From Deltaproteobacteria bacterium (lineage in GTDB: Bacteria; Myxococcota_A; UBA9042; DTJE01), in NCBI GenBank assembly GCA_029555025.1, contig JAKPTZ010000125.1, forward strand, positions 1 through 48,604: a stretch of 48,604 nt of DNA, given 5' to 3'. Under the pieces are notes generated by a model. That model saw only the letters and a program-made list of their open reading frames with translations. It did not search any database and was not told the origin of the DNA. A program made the translations under genes and the position numbers. Shown piece after piece: positions 27,173 through 35,140 of the stretch. Position 1 is the stretch's first letter. Each line of letters opens with the position of its first letter.

Positions 27173-29251
27173 ATGAATGGCGTCCGCTTACTTTGTGCCG
27201 CTTCATTATTGGTAACACTGCTGGCCGGTTGCGACGGCGGAAAGAAGTTCCACATGACCGAGGAAGGCGATTCGTTCCTGATTCTCAACGGACTTGGGGA
27301 ACTTGAGCTTTCGAGGCATGGATTCAACATGGTGGCGCGCCGCGACGGCGTCGAGGTAATGGGACTTTCCGAAGACGACGGCATGCTTTCCGCGGCCGCG
27401 CTGGTCGTCGGAGCAGGTCTGGAACGAAGCGTCATCGCAATCGACGGGATATCCCCGATCGATGGAACTGGCGACACATTCGATTTTTACATGCTGTCGG
27501 ACGGCAGGCGCGTCGCGCTGCTCCAAATCGGGCCATCCGGCACGGACGGATTCACGATGACGATGCGTCCGGACTTCGACGCGATTGAACAACCGGTTCA
27601 ATCCTTTGGATTCACCTTTGACCTTGGAAGGATGGGATACGTCTATGGACAGGGAATCCTTACCGAGCAGAAGAATTACCGCGAAGGACATTTCAACAAG
27701 GGCGTGCAGCGCTTCCCGATGAACCGCGGCTCGTTTGAACGGCCGCTGTTCGTCACCGACGAAGGCACCAACATCGTATCACCACTGTGGTTCACGTCCC
27801 GGGGACTTGGACTGTTCATGGACTCGTACTCGACCCTGGATCTTTCCTTCAACAGCGATGCCGTGGTGCCGGAAGGCAACGGCCTTTTCAGGATTCACCT
27901 GGTGCCGCTGGAAGCCGAACGCGAACTGAAGATGGATCTTATCGTCGAGCGGACGACCGTCGATGCCTTCCGCGCATGGGTGGCCCGCAAGTACTCGACA
28001 AGACCGGATCTGCCGGTTGGTGCCAGGCCGGCCGACGACCTTTTCACCAGGCCGATCTGGACATCGTGGGCCGCCTTCAAATGGGAGATCGACCGGGAAA
28101 GGATTCTTTCCTTCGCACATTCCATTGTCGATAACGGATACGACCTTGGTTACCTGGAAATCGATGACAAGTGGACGCCGGCCTGGGGCGACCTGCGTTT
28201 CGATCCGGTCAAGTTTCCCGATGCGGCAGGAATGATCTCCGAAATCAGATCCCTCGGCTCGAAGGTGACTGCCTGGATTCCGCCTTTCGTCAACACCGAC
28301 GCCGCCGACTTCCAGTCCGGTGTCGATGCGCGCGCCTATGTGGCCGGAGGGCCGGATGACGAGTATCCGATGCTGGTCGGATGGTGGGACGTTCTGTTCG
28401 TGCCTTACGCCGGGACCATCGACTTCACCAGGTCGGAAGGAAGGGACTGGTGGGGTTCCAGGATCGACTCGTTGATTGACGACTACGGCCTGGACGGCTT
28501 CAAGTACGACGCCGGCGAAACCTGCTTCCTGCCGAAGCCGGTAACGCTTGGAAGCTCGGTTCCGTTCAACGCCTATCCAGACTTCTATGCCGAATGGGGA
28601 TTCGAGCACGCCGCGGCCGAGATGCGCGCCGGGTGGTTTGGCCAGCACATCCCGGTACTTTTCCGGATGTTCGACAAGAACAGTGAATGGGGCCTGGAAA
28701 ACGGCATGGCTTCGGTTCTGACTCAGTACCTGGCACTGGGAATGATCGGCTATCCGTTCGTGATGCCGGACATGCTTGGCGGCAACGAATACGTGGTCAA
28801 GTGCGACGACGAGCTGATGATCCGGTGGGCCCAGATGAATGCGCTGATGCCTTGCATCCAGTATTCAATCCTGCCGTGGAGGGACGAGTTCGCACCGACC
28901 ACGAACGAAATCGTTAAGAAGTTCCATGACCTTCGCGCGACGTTCGCTGACGAATTCATCCGCCTGGCCGACATCGCCGCCCGGACACAGATGCCAATCG
29001 TCCGCCCGCTCTTCTTCCAGTTTCCGGACGATGCCGTGACCTACGGGATCGAGGATCAGTTCATGCTGGGCGACCGGTACCTTGTGGCCCCGGTTCTGGA
29101 GAAAGGGGCAACTTCCCGCGGCGTGTATATACCGGCTGGCAAATGGGCGGCCCTTGATGACCCCGACGAAATCCACGATGGACCGAAATGGGTCGAGCAG
29201 TACCCGGCACCGATCGAACGACTTCCAGCCTTCAAGCTTGTAACCAACTGA
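27173..29251 (+). CDS. GH31 family glycoside hydrolase, lipoprotein type (MYORG-like)
   Basis: A 692-residue secreted lipoprotein (lipobox LAGC, Cys20). After a beta-sandwich N-terminus, the catalytic barrel shows LEIDDKWTPAWGD and the nucleophile Asp446 in FKYDAGE, the form seen in the MYORG branch of GH31. The probable proton donor is Asp501 in MFDKNSEW. LALGMIGYPFVMPDMLGGN also matches that branch. Members of this branch act on alpha-linked galactosides or glucosides; the substrate cannot be read here. The start is fixed by the signal peptide; upstream are GGGGG (11 bases) and AAGG (7 bases). The gene is likely transcribed from TATAAT at 27134. Confidence 0.88.
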   Translation: MNGVRLLCAASLLVTLLAGCDGGKKFHMTEEGDSFLILNGLGELELSRHGFNMVARRDGVEVMGLSEDDGMLSAAALVVGAGLERSVIAIDGISPIDGTGDTFDFYMLSDGRRVALLQIGPSGTDGFTMTMRPDFDAIEQPVQSFGFTFDLGRMGYVYGQGILTEQKNYREGHFNKGVQRFPMNRGSFERPLFVTDEGTNIVSPLWFTSRGLGLFMDSYSTLDLSFNSDAVVPEGNGLFRIHLVPLEAERELKMDLIVERTTVDAFRAWVARKYSTRPDLPVGARPADDLFTRPIWTSWAAFKWEIDRERILSFAHSIVDNGYDLGYLEIDDKWTPAWGDLRFDPVKFPDAAGMISEIRSLGSKVTAWIPPFVNTDAADFQSGVDARAYVAGGPDDEYPMLVGWWDVLFVPYAGTIDFTRSEGRDWWGSRIDSLIDDYGLDGFKYDAGETCFLPKPVTLGSSVPFNAYPDFYAEWGFEHAAAEMRAGWFGQHIPVLFRMFDKNSEWGLENGMASVLTQYLALGMIGYPFVMPDMLGGNEYVVKCDDELMIRWAQMNALMPCIQYSILPWRDEFAPTTNEIVKKFHDLRATFADEFIRLADIAARTQMPIVRPLFFQFPDDAVTYGIEDQFMLGDRYLVAPVLEKGATSRGVYIPAGKWAALDDPDEIHDGPKWVEQYPAPIERLPAFKLVTN

Positions 29252-29307
29252 AATTAGACAACGAATCCAGGGGCTTGCTTATGGGGGTTTATTACGGCGC
29301 AGACAAG

Positions 29308-29316
29308 TGCTAAAAT
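29308..29316 (+). promoter_or_regulatory. Extended -10 promoter of the 81-residue lipoprotein
   Basis: TGCTAAAAT gives an extended -10 (TG-N-TAAAAT) 34 bases before the ATG at 29350. No good -35 is visible; TTTATT (29288-29293) sits at the 17-base spacing. Confidence 0.45.
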
Positions 29317-29349
29317 CCGCTTACTCTTGAACCTGTCAGAGGTAAAAAT

Positions 29350-29595
29350 ATGCTTCGCAAGCTTCTTGTCGTCGCTTTCATCGTCACCGCCGCGCTGTCG
29401 ATCACCGGCTGCTGGGAAGAACTTTTCGGATACAGGTGTGAAGGCCTGGGCACATGCTCCGATCCCAAGATCTGCTGCGACTACGATTCGTACGCGACCG
29501 ACTGCTACTACGTCGCCGATGGACAGACCTTCTACTGCGGCTACTACAGTTGCTCAGACGCCTGGGACGACATGTACGACTACTGCTACTACTGA
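29350..29595 (+). CDS. Tiny Cys/Tyr-rich lipoprotein
   Basis: An 81-residue lipoprotein: signal peptide with lipobox ITGC (Cys21), then 60 residues holding eight Cys and twelve Tyr (CCDYDSYATDCYY, CGYYSC, and the end MYDYCYY). An even number of Cys fits four disulfides, so this is probably a small disulfide knot at the membrane surface. I do not recognise a family. AGAGG lies seven bases before the ATG, and an extended -10 promoter lies upstream. A 7-bp hairpin follows the stop. These signals make it a real, independently transcribed gene. Confidence 0.75.
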   Translation: MLRKLLVVAFIVTAALSITGCWEELFGYRCEGLGTCSDPKICCDYDSYATDCYYVADGQTFYCGYYSCSDAWDDMYDYCYY

Positions 29596-29611
29596 GATTC
29601 GCCGAACCGAT

Positions 29612-29632
29612 ATTCCGTACGACTGACGGAAT
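29612..29632 (+). terminator. Terminator-like hairpin after the small lipoprotein
   Basis: ATTCCGT (29612-29618) and ACGGAAT (29626-29632) form a 7-bp stem with a 7-base loop, 16 bases after the stop codon. No strong T-run follows, so efficiency is doubtful. A T7 run at 29670 has no hairpin before it. Confidence 0.35.
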
Positions 29633-29763
29633 TGACCGATTTCATTCACGCGAGCCAGCGTCCGACAAACTTTTTTTCACTCAACGCTTCCAACGACTTT
29701 GCTTGTGATATCCTGCCGGGGAGGGTTACAGCCCGAATCGCGCACCTTCACGAGGATTGAAAA

Positions 29764-30870
29764 ATGTCCGGTACCGCTTCGTTTTGCGTGCTTGCAGTGA
29801 ATCCAGGCTCGACTTCCACAAAAATCGCAGTATTCGAAGGCGACAGGGAAGTCTTCTGCACCGAGCTGATGCATTCGTGCGAAGAACTGGCCGAGTTTGA
29901 CGGCAAGTCGATAACTGCCCAGTTCGCGTTCAGGCGCGACGCCATCCTGAAGGCGCTTGCCGACCACTCGATGTCGATGAAGGACATCGATGCGGTCTCG
30001 GGGCGCGGCGGCCTTCTGTGGCCGATGGCACATGGAACATACGCGGTCAATCCACAAATGGTCGAGGATCTCCAGGCTGGCGTGCAGGGCGACCATGCGT
30101 CGAACCTGGGCGGCCTGATCGCGAACGAACTTGTCAGGGATTCCGGAAAACCGGCATTCATCGTCGATCCTGTCGTGGTTGACGAACTTCCGCCACGGGT
30201 CAAGATCACGGGTATAAAGGAACTTCGCCGCCGCTCGATCAGCCACGCGCTGAACCAGATTGCGTCGTGCCAGCGGTTCGCCGCCGAGACCGGGACATCG
30301 TATGAAAGCCTGAACCTGATTGTGGCGCACATGGGCGGCGGAATAAGCATCGGGGCGCATGCCCGCGGAAAATACATCGATGTGAACGACGCGCTTGACG
30401 GCGAAGGCCCGTTCAGTCCCCAGCGTTCAGGCAGCCTGCCCACCGGCGCGTGGATGCGCCTTGTGCTGTCGGGAAAGTACACCAGGGATCAACTGAAGCT
30501 TCTGAACAAGGGCCGCGGCGGCCTGATCGACCTTCTGGGCACCGCGGATCTGCGTGAAGTGGTCAGGCGGATTGAGGCCGGCGATCGGGAGGCCGCCGAC
30601 GTCTTCGAAGCGATGTGCTACCAGATTGCAAAGGCCATCACCGCCTTGCTGCCGGCATTTGACGGCGAACGCGTCGATCAGGTCATCCTGACCGGAGGAA
30701 TGGCGCGAAGCAAGCCGCTTGTCGAAAAGATTACCAGGTACATCGGCGCCATGGGTTCGCCCGTGACCGTCTATCCGGGCGAAAATGAGATGGGCGCGCT
30801 GGCGCAGGGCGCCATTCGGGTTCTTACCGGTGTTGAAAAGGCGCGTGAATACACCGGGCGACAGGCCTGA
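29764..30870 (+). CDS. buk: Butyrate kinase
   Basis: A 368-residue cytoplasmic kinase of the acetate/butyrate kinase (ASKHA) family. The N-terminal phosphate-1 loop is VLAVNPGSTSTKIAVFEG. AHMGGGISIGAH and SGRGG lie in the core, and LTGGMARS near the end is the adenosine loop. It converts butyryl (or branched-chain acyl) phosphate and ADP to the acid and ATP, or the reverse. The usual partner phosphotransbutyrylase is not adjacent. The start at 29764 follows GAGG by eight or nine bases. A role in fermentation or in uptake of short and branched fatty acids is inferred. Confidence 0.92.
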   Translation: MSGTASFCVLAVNPGSTSTKIAVFEGDREVFCTELMHSCEELAEFDGKSITAQFAFRRDAILKALADHSMSMKDIDAVSGRGGLLWPMAHGTYAVNPQMVEDLQAGVQGDHASNLGGLIANELVRDSGKPAFIVDPVVVDELPPRVKITGIKELRRRSISHALNQIASCQRFAAETGTSYESLNLIVAHMGGGISIGAHARGKYIDVNDALDGEGPFSPQRSGSLPTGAWMRLVLSGKYTRDQLKLLNKGRGGLIDLLGTADLREVVRRIEAGDREAADVFEAMCYQIAKAITALLPAFDGERVDQVILTGGMARSKPLVEKITRYIGAMGSPVTVYPGENEMGALAQGAIRVLTGVEKAREYTGRQA

Positions 30871-30897
30871 CGATCCTCCCGCCGGTGCGTGACTCCG

Positions 30898-32415
30898 TCA
30901 AAGCCGCCTGATCGAATCCATCGAATCCATCTTCACGCTGTGAACCGGCGCGAACAGATAGACCAGCGTGTTGAAAAGAAGCTTCCATTCGCGGCCTCGA
31001 CTCTGGAGCACGACATACGGAAGCCTTCTGGTCACATACCTTGCGATCCACTTCGGCCGAAGGAAGAACGATGTATAAAAGCGATCGTGAAGTCTTTCGA
31101 CGTCCTTCCTGGGCGCGGCGGACAGATTGACGCTGAAACGGTTGTAGTGCGACATGTCGGGCTCGTGACGACCCCCGACCATGTACCTGTCCCACGCGGG
31201 ACTGCCGGGATAGGGCGTGAAAAAGGCGACCTGGATCATGGCAGGGTCGATCCGGCGGGCCATTTCAACCGTCTTCTTCATCTGTTCCAGCGTCTCGCCT
31301 GGACAACCTACCATGAAGTATGCGGTAAGCTGAATTCCATGAGCGTGAATCAGCGCGACGTTCCTTTCAATATCTGAATCCGACAGCGACTGGCCCTTCA
31401 ACACTCGACGGACCGCTTCATCACCGGACTCGATGCCGACGCACAGCCCGCGACAACCAGCTTCGGCCATCGCCTGGATCACTTCCCCGTCCAGCGTGGC
31501 AAGATGCGTCTGCGCCGTCCAGAATACGCCGGGATTGCTTTCGCGAATCCTGTGACATATCTCGATGGTGCGATTGCGATCCAGGGAAAAGACATCGTCT
31601 TCGAACGCGATTGCGTTGCATCCGTGATTGACGACAAGATCGTGCACCATGCTGGACACGTATTCGGGGGAATGTGTCCTGTAGCGGGTGCCGTAAGACT
31701 TGCGCAGTGTCGGGGAACAGAAAAGGCAACCGAATGGACAACCACGGCTGGACATGATCCATCCCCAGCGGACACGCCCCCTTACCGGAACAAACGACGA
31801 CATCTTGGCGTACCGATCCAGATCGAACAGACCGAAGTCGGGAAGCGGCAAATCGTCCAGACCTGCAATCAACGGACGGTCTTCGTTGCGCACGATCCGG
31901 GAACGATCGGCAACGGACCAGGTCACGCCGGCAATCCCGGAAAAATCGGGGCCATCGCCCGGACATCCTGCTTCCTGCCAGGATCTGGCGGCGCGCGCCA
32001 CCTCGACCAGAGTCAGTTCCGGTTCGCCACGGACAGCCGCATCAAAGGGCCCGGCCGTGCCGACAAGACTTTCGGGGAACACGTCGGCGTACTGGCCGGT
32101 GGCTATCATCGGAAGCGACCGGCCGCAGTGACGCCTTACCGCCCAGGCGGTATCCATGACCACGTCGCGATTCATCGAATCGACGTGCATCACAAGCATG
32201 CCCATATCGCCGGCAAGCAGTCCGCGAAGCATGCGCGACGGGGCCTCCTCGCGGGCCCACTGATCGTTGACGCTTACCTTGAACCCGTCCTTCTTCAGGC
32301 ACGCGCCCGCATATGCAATCGGAAAGGGAACCTGGCATTCCTGTGGATGCGTGAAGAACTTTCCGAAGAAAGGCGGGAGCCGAAGGAAAACAATCTCTTT
32401 GTCGAAACTGGCCAC
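30898..32415 (-). CDS. B12-binding-domain radical SAM protein
   Basis: A 505-residue protein. The N-terminal 150 residues look like a cobalamin-binding Rossmann domain (VFLRLPPFFG, then alternating strands) but lack the DxHxxG cobalt-ligand motif, as is common in radical SAM members of this class. The radical SAM core begins with SSRGCPFGCLFC (CxxxCxxC), continues with EDDVFSLD and GLCVGIESGDE, and extends to about residue 450. Such proteins often methylate unactivated carbons or rearrange lipids, hopanoids or antibiotics; this substrate is unknown. I chose the GTG start at 32415, with GGGG five bases upstream; a longer in-frame reading to 32547 would run into the divergent gene. Confidence 0.85.
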   Translation of the reverse strand: MASFDKEIVFLRLPPFFGKFFTHPQECQVPFPIAYAGACLKKDGFKVSVNDQWAREEAPSRMLRGLLAGDMGMLVMHVDSMNRDVVMDTAWAVRRHCGRSLPMIATGQYADVFPESLVGTAGPFDAAVRGEPELTLVEVARAARSWQEAGCPGDGPDFSGIAGVTWSVADRSRIVRNEDRPLIAGLDDLPLPDFGLFDLDRYAKMSSFVPVRGRVRWGWIMSSRGCPFGCLFCSPTLRKSYGTRYRTHSPEYVSSMVHDLVVNHGCNAIAFEDDVFSLDRNRTIEICHRIRESNPGVFWTAQTHLATLDGEVIQAMAEAGCRGLCVGIESGDEAVRRVLKGQSLSDSDIERNVALIHAHGIQLTAYFMVGCPGETLEQMKKTVEMARRIDPAMIQVAFFTPYPGSPAWDRYMVGGRHEPDMSHYNRFSVNLSAAPRKDVERLHDRFYTSFFLRPKWIARYVTRRLPYVVLQSRGREWKLLFNTLVYLFAPVHSVKMDSMDSIRRL

Positions 32416-32469
32416 AGCAACCCCGAAAGCGAACCGGATTCCGTGATATCTTAACACAACGGGCCAACT

Positions 32470-32498
32470 GCCGTCAGGCCGGCCTGGAGAATGACGGC
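32470..32498. repeat. Nested inverted repeats in a divergent promoter region
   Basis: The 12-bp palindrome CAGGCCGGCCTG (32475-32486) is nested within GCCGTC (32470-32475) and GACGGC (32493-32498). It lies between divergent starts at 32415 and 32538. It may be an operator; no clear -10 elements accompany it. Confidence 0.35.
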
Positions 32499-32537
32499 CG
32501 GTATTTCCAAATTGGCATGTCGCACGGGGAAAAAGCG

Positions 32538-33734
32538 ATGATTCCAAGGCGTCGTTACAACATCGAGGCCGGCTTCTTCAACGACGCACTCACGGGCAGG
32601 CTTGCCCCATCAAGGATGAGGGCCTTCGTGCCCAGATTCGAAGCCGCCCTGGCCGCAAGCCTCGGCGGTCGCCACTCGGTCCAGGCAACCGGATCGGGAC
32701 GCAAGGCCCTGGCCACGCTGCTGGACACCCTGGGAATCCCAAAGGGCTCGACCATCATGATCCCGGCGTACACCCTGGGGGACATCGGGCCTTTCCTCGG
32801 ACGGCTGGGGTATCGCTGGATCACGTGCGACGTGGATCCCGGAAGGCCGGTGATGACGGCCGCGACCGTGCTGGATGCATGGCCGTCCGGGGGCGACGTC
32901 AAGTGCGTGCTGGCCACGCACCTTTTCGGGATTCCCGCCGACGTTCCGGCCATCGCGAAGGCAGTCGAACCGTTTCACGCGACGGTCATCGAGGACTGCG
33001 CGCAATCCATCGGGAGCACGCTGGGCGGCGCCTGGACTGGCACCCTCTCCAGGGGCGCCATTTTCAGCTTCAACTACCTGAAGCCGGTCAACTGCTTCGG
33101 CGGCGGCGCAATGGTTCTTCCCGGCCACAGGGAAATGCTGCCGCTGAAGTCTCCGCCGCGTGTCGATACGGCCGGCTCCTTCGCCCGCGGCCTGGCCGAG
33201 GATCTCGTTTCCGCGGGGCCGTGGCTGAGATTGCCAACCGCCCTTCTTGCATTTGACCAGTTCCGGCCGACGATGATGATGATTGACCGCATGATCCGGC
33301 GACCACCGGATACGGCGGAAGAGCCGTGCTCCATATCTCCACTGCAGGCCCTTCACGGAATACACTCGCTGGCCTCCCTGGAAAGGCGGCTTGCCTTGCG
33401 AAGGCTGATCGCTCGCAGGCTGTGCGAAGCGGCCGAAATCGATGACGGGCTATACCGCGAAGACTCGCCGGCGCGTTCAAATGCATACTTCTTCACGATC
33501 AGGGTTGCTGACGCACCCGCATTCAGGCGCGAACTCTGGATGCAGGGAATTGACGCCGGAATTGGCGCGGAAGTTGCGGACTACCTGGAAAGTCCCGTCT
33601 GCCCGGAAAGGCCGGCAGCAATGGGATGGTTCAGGGAGGCGGTTCAACTGCCCTGCCACGAATGGCTGACACCAAGACAGGTCGAAAGGATTGTGGCGGC
33701 CATCCGCCAGTCGCGCGACTGCTTTCGACGATGA
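32538..33734 (+). CDS. DegT/DnrJ/EryC1/StrS-family PLP aminotransferase
   Basis: A 398-residue PLP enzyme of the sugar-aminotransferase family. The active-site lysine is Lys182 in NYLKPVNCFGGGA. The cofactor-binding Asp is Asp153 in IEDCAQSIGS. The substrate loop IMIPAYTLGDI is also typical. Members transfer an amino group to nucleotide-linked keto sugars, or dehydrate them, for surface polysaccharides and natural products. No nucleotide-sugar dehydrogenase or epimerase lies nearby, so its substrate is open. The ATG at 32538 has GGGG eight bases upstream; an in-frame ATG at 32517 lies seven codons earlier. It is divergent from the radical SAM gene and ends six bases from the ABC ATPase gene. 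Confidence 0.88.
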   Translation: MIPRRRYNIEAGFFNDALTGRLAPSRMRAFVPRFEAALAASLGGRHSVQATGSGRKALATLLDTLGIPKGSTIMIPAYTLGDIGPFLGRLGYRWITCDVDPGRPVMTAATVLDAWPSGGDVKCVLATHLFGIPADVPAIAKAVEPFHATVIEDCAQSIGSTLGGAWTGTLSRGAIFSFNYLKPVNCFGGGAMVLPGHREMLPLKSPPRVDTAGSFARGLAEDLVSAGPWLRLPTALLAFDQFRPTMMMIDRMIRRPPDTAEEPCSISPLQALHGIHSLASLERRLALRRLIARRLCEAAEIDDGLYREDSPARSNAYFFTIRVADAPAFRRELWMQGIDAGIGAEVADYLESPVCPERPAAMGWFREAVQLPCHEWLTPRQVERIVAAIRQSRDCFRR

Positions 33735-33740
33735 CGAAGG

Positions 33741-35105
33741 TCACCCTTCCTCCTCGGGCGGATCTTCCAGGTAGAGCACGCCTGACTGCTCGTCATACGC
33801 GAACAGCTCGGCGTAACGTCCCCAGTCGATTGCGGTCTGAAGCTGGCGATACGCCTCGTCCTCGGTGAAGTGGTTTTCCAGCACGTCAAGAAAGTACTCC
33901 TCGTCCATGCTGTGATCCGTCGCGGTGTTCAAGGCCTGGAGAATCTGGTTGATGACCACGACCGATCCGGCGACCGCCTCGCGGAAGACGTCCTTCCTTG
34001 AAAGGATGTCGCCCTCGACGAACCTCATCCCGAGCTGGGTCAGCTTGATGTCGCCTTCCGACAGCACGGCCAGCCCGAGCACCGAGGCCGCCTCGGTCAG
34101 TTCGAGCAGGTCGTCGGCTTCCATGTTCAGTTCGCCTTCAAGCTCGTAGATATCTTCCACGCCGCCCCTTTCCTGGATCAGATCCAGCAGGCCGGAAAGC
34201 GCGCCAAGGCGGGCATGTGGAAGCTTCTGGAACTTTCGAAGGGCAAGAGGTCGCTGGCTTGCCTTGGTTTCGACCTCGGCCTGACGAACCAGGATCGTGT
34301 AGATCTGGTCGATGAGCTTCTTGAACTCGGGGCTTTTCTTTTCCCGGGGATGAGGCAGCCCGACTTTCAGCACTGCGGCGACGCGACCTGGGTTATGCCA
34401 GAAGATCACGACCTTGTCCGCCATCATGACGGCTTCCTCGATGCTGTGGGTAATGGCCAGGATGGCCTTGGTCGGGATCTTCTTTTCAAGCCACAGATCC
34501 ATCAGTTCGCTTCGCAGATTGTCGGCCGTAAGCACGTCAAGCCCGGAAAAAGGCTCGTCCATGCAAAGGACCTCCGGTTCGACCGCCAGTGCCCTGGCGA
34601 ATCCGACCCGCTGCTTCATGCCGCCGGAAAGCTCGCGCGGAAGCGCATCCTCGAAGCCGTCAAGACCGATCATGTCGATCGCCGCCGTGGCCTTTTCCAT
34701 GGCGTCCTTAAGGTTCATGCCCGCGGCTCGCAGCCCCATCGCGACGTTTTCCAGCACGCTCATCCACGGGAACAGGGCGAAGGACTGGAACACGACGGAA
34801 ACGCCCGGATTAACGCCGACAAGGCGCTGGCCGTGATAGAGCACCTCACCGGCGGAAGGTTCGGTAAGACCGGCAAGAATGCGCATGAACGTGGTCTTTC
34901 CAGACCCGGACGGACCGAGCAGGGCAACGAACTCGCCTTCGCGGATAGTGAAATCGACGCCTTCAAGAACTGTCACGCGCGGCGTATCCGACGTGCCGCC
35001 GAACCACATGCTCAACCCTTTCGTCTGGAGAATTGCCGGAACATCCTGGCGATCCTGGATCGAAAGGGCATCAATCTTTCTTTTTGCGCGATCAAGTTCC
35101 GACAT
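33741..35105 (-). CDS. ABC transporter ATPase (NitT/TauT type) with a C-terminal AAA-associated domain
   Basis: A 454-residue ATPase. Residues 1-260 are a standard ABC domain: Walker A GPSGSGKT (64-71), signature LSGGM (159-163), and Walker B LCMDEP with Asp183-Glu184. It belongs to the nitrate/sulfonate/taurine/bicarbonate group. About 150 further residues (from roughly 300) match the 'AAA-associated C-terminal' domain that recurs on such ATPases, perhaps a regulatory domain. The start at 35105 has GGGGG seven bases upstream. It follows the permease gene by 35 bases, so the two form an operon. Confidence 0.9.
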   Translation of the reverse strand: MSELDRAKRKIDALSIQDRQDVPAILQTKGLSMWFGGTSDTPRVTVLEGVDFTIREGEFVALLGPSGSGKTTFMRILAGLTEPSAGEVLYHGQRLVGVNPGVSVVFQSFALFPWMSVLENVAMGLRAAGMNLKDAMEKATAAIDMIGLDGFEDALPRELSGGMKQRVGFARALAVEPEVLCMDEPFSGLDVLTADNLRSELMDLWLEKKIPTKAILAITHSIEEAVMMADKVVIFWHNPGRVAAVLKVGLPHPREKKSPEFKKLIDQIYTILVRQAEVETKASQRPLALRKFQKLPHARLGALSGLLDLIQERGGVEDIYELEGELNMEADDLLELTEAASVLGLAVLSEGDIKLTQLGMRFVEGDILSRKDVFREAVAGSVVVINQILQALNTATDHSMDEEYFLDVLENHFTEDEAYRQLQTAIDWGRYAELFAYDEQSGVLYLEDPPEEEG

Positions 35106-35140
35106 TGCCGTTCCCCCAAGTTCCGGACGGCCCCGGGCCG

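Noticed and set aside
29670-29680. T-run after the small lipoprotein as a terminator
   Set aside because: No stem-loop lies directly before the T-run; the nearer hairpin at 29612-29632 lacks T's.
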